A DNA stretch of 5,383 bases from CBDULX01 sp048550535. GTDB lineage: Bacteria; Pseudomonadota; Gammaproteobacteria; SZUA-229. Shown piece after piece: positions 5,300 to 5,383 of the stretch. How positions within the stretch are numbered: the stretch's first letter is position 1; the number at the start of each line of letters is the position of its first letter. The notes under the pieces are model-generated. The model was not told where the DNA came from. It searched no databases and saw only the letters and a program-made list of their open reading frames with translations. The stretch lies in the NCBI GenBank assembly GCA_048550535.1, contig JBLYYN010000230.1, positions 1 to 5,383 of the forward strand. Reading direction: 5' to 3'. Position numbers and translations under genes: made by a program.

Positions 5300-5383
5300 C
5301 TACTTCAATCGCTTGTATTTGATTCGATGTGGGTTAAGGGCTTCATCACCCAGTCGGCGTTTACGATCTTCTTCGTAATCGGA
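5300..5383 (-). CDS. C-terminal 27 residues of an unidentified protein (5' end outside window)
   Basis: The minus strand is open from the right window edge to a TAG at 5302-5300. The visible tail is highly charged: SDYEEDRKRRLGDEA, then LNPHRIKYKRLK at the end. The real-protein look (basic, structured-looking end, no low-complexity bias) and the hairpin pair just beyond the stop support a genuine gene end. I do not recognise the family from so short a piece and propose no function. It is too short to assess codon use. Confidence 0.6.
   Translation of the reverse strand, partial: SDYEEDRKRRLGDEALNPHRIKYKRLK

Overview
The window looks like chromosomal DNA of a motile gammaproteobacterium. That assignment is an inference from the fliM-N-O-P gene order, a two-RCK_C SLC13-type permease and the style of the intergenic repeats; no rRNA or marker gene fixes the taxon. 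The DNA falls into three parts.

Left part (1-2689, + strand): a tightly packed, strikingly AT-rich flagellar gene run. The 3' part of fliM is cut by the left window edge, then come fliN, fliO, fliP and a FliA/WhiG-like sigma factor. Gaps are 20 bp or less and fliN overlaps fliO, so this reads as one operon. FliM and FliN are C-ring (switch) proteins, and FliO and FliP are the assembly factor and core pore subunit of the flagellar type III export gate. The usual fliQ-fliR-flhB continuation after fliP is absent; a divergent sigma factor takes its place, probably to direct transcription of flagellar genes.

Middle part (2690-4974): an AT-rich, hairpin-rich intergenic stretch (2690-2928), then a perfect 26-bp palindromic terminator (2929-2954). 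Next is a single minus-strand gene of clearly higher GC content for a large inner-membrane SLC13/DASS-type permease with two cytoplasmic RCK_C (TrkA-C) domains. Sampled 60-base lines have 13, 17 and 24 G+C in the flagellar part against 33 in the permease. This marks a compositional boundary and suggests different histories for the two blocks.

Right part (4975-5383): no complete gene. It holds a probable promoter for the permease, a 7-bp tandem repeat, a 22-bp perfect direct repeat whose second copy leads into an inverted-repeat unit resembling dispersed intergenic elements, an AT-only dyad, a strong hairpin with T-tract facing right, and the last 27 codons of an unidentified minus-strand gene entering from the right edge.

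No CRISPR array, transposase, tRNA or rRNA was seen. The points most worth following up are the atypical sigma factor in place of fliQ, the composition break, and the repeat and hairpin-rich 4975-5299 region, which could encode a small plus-strand RNA.
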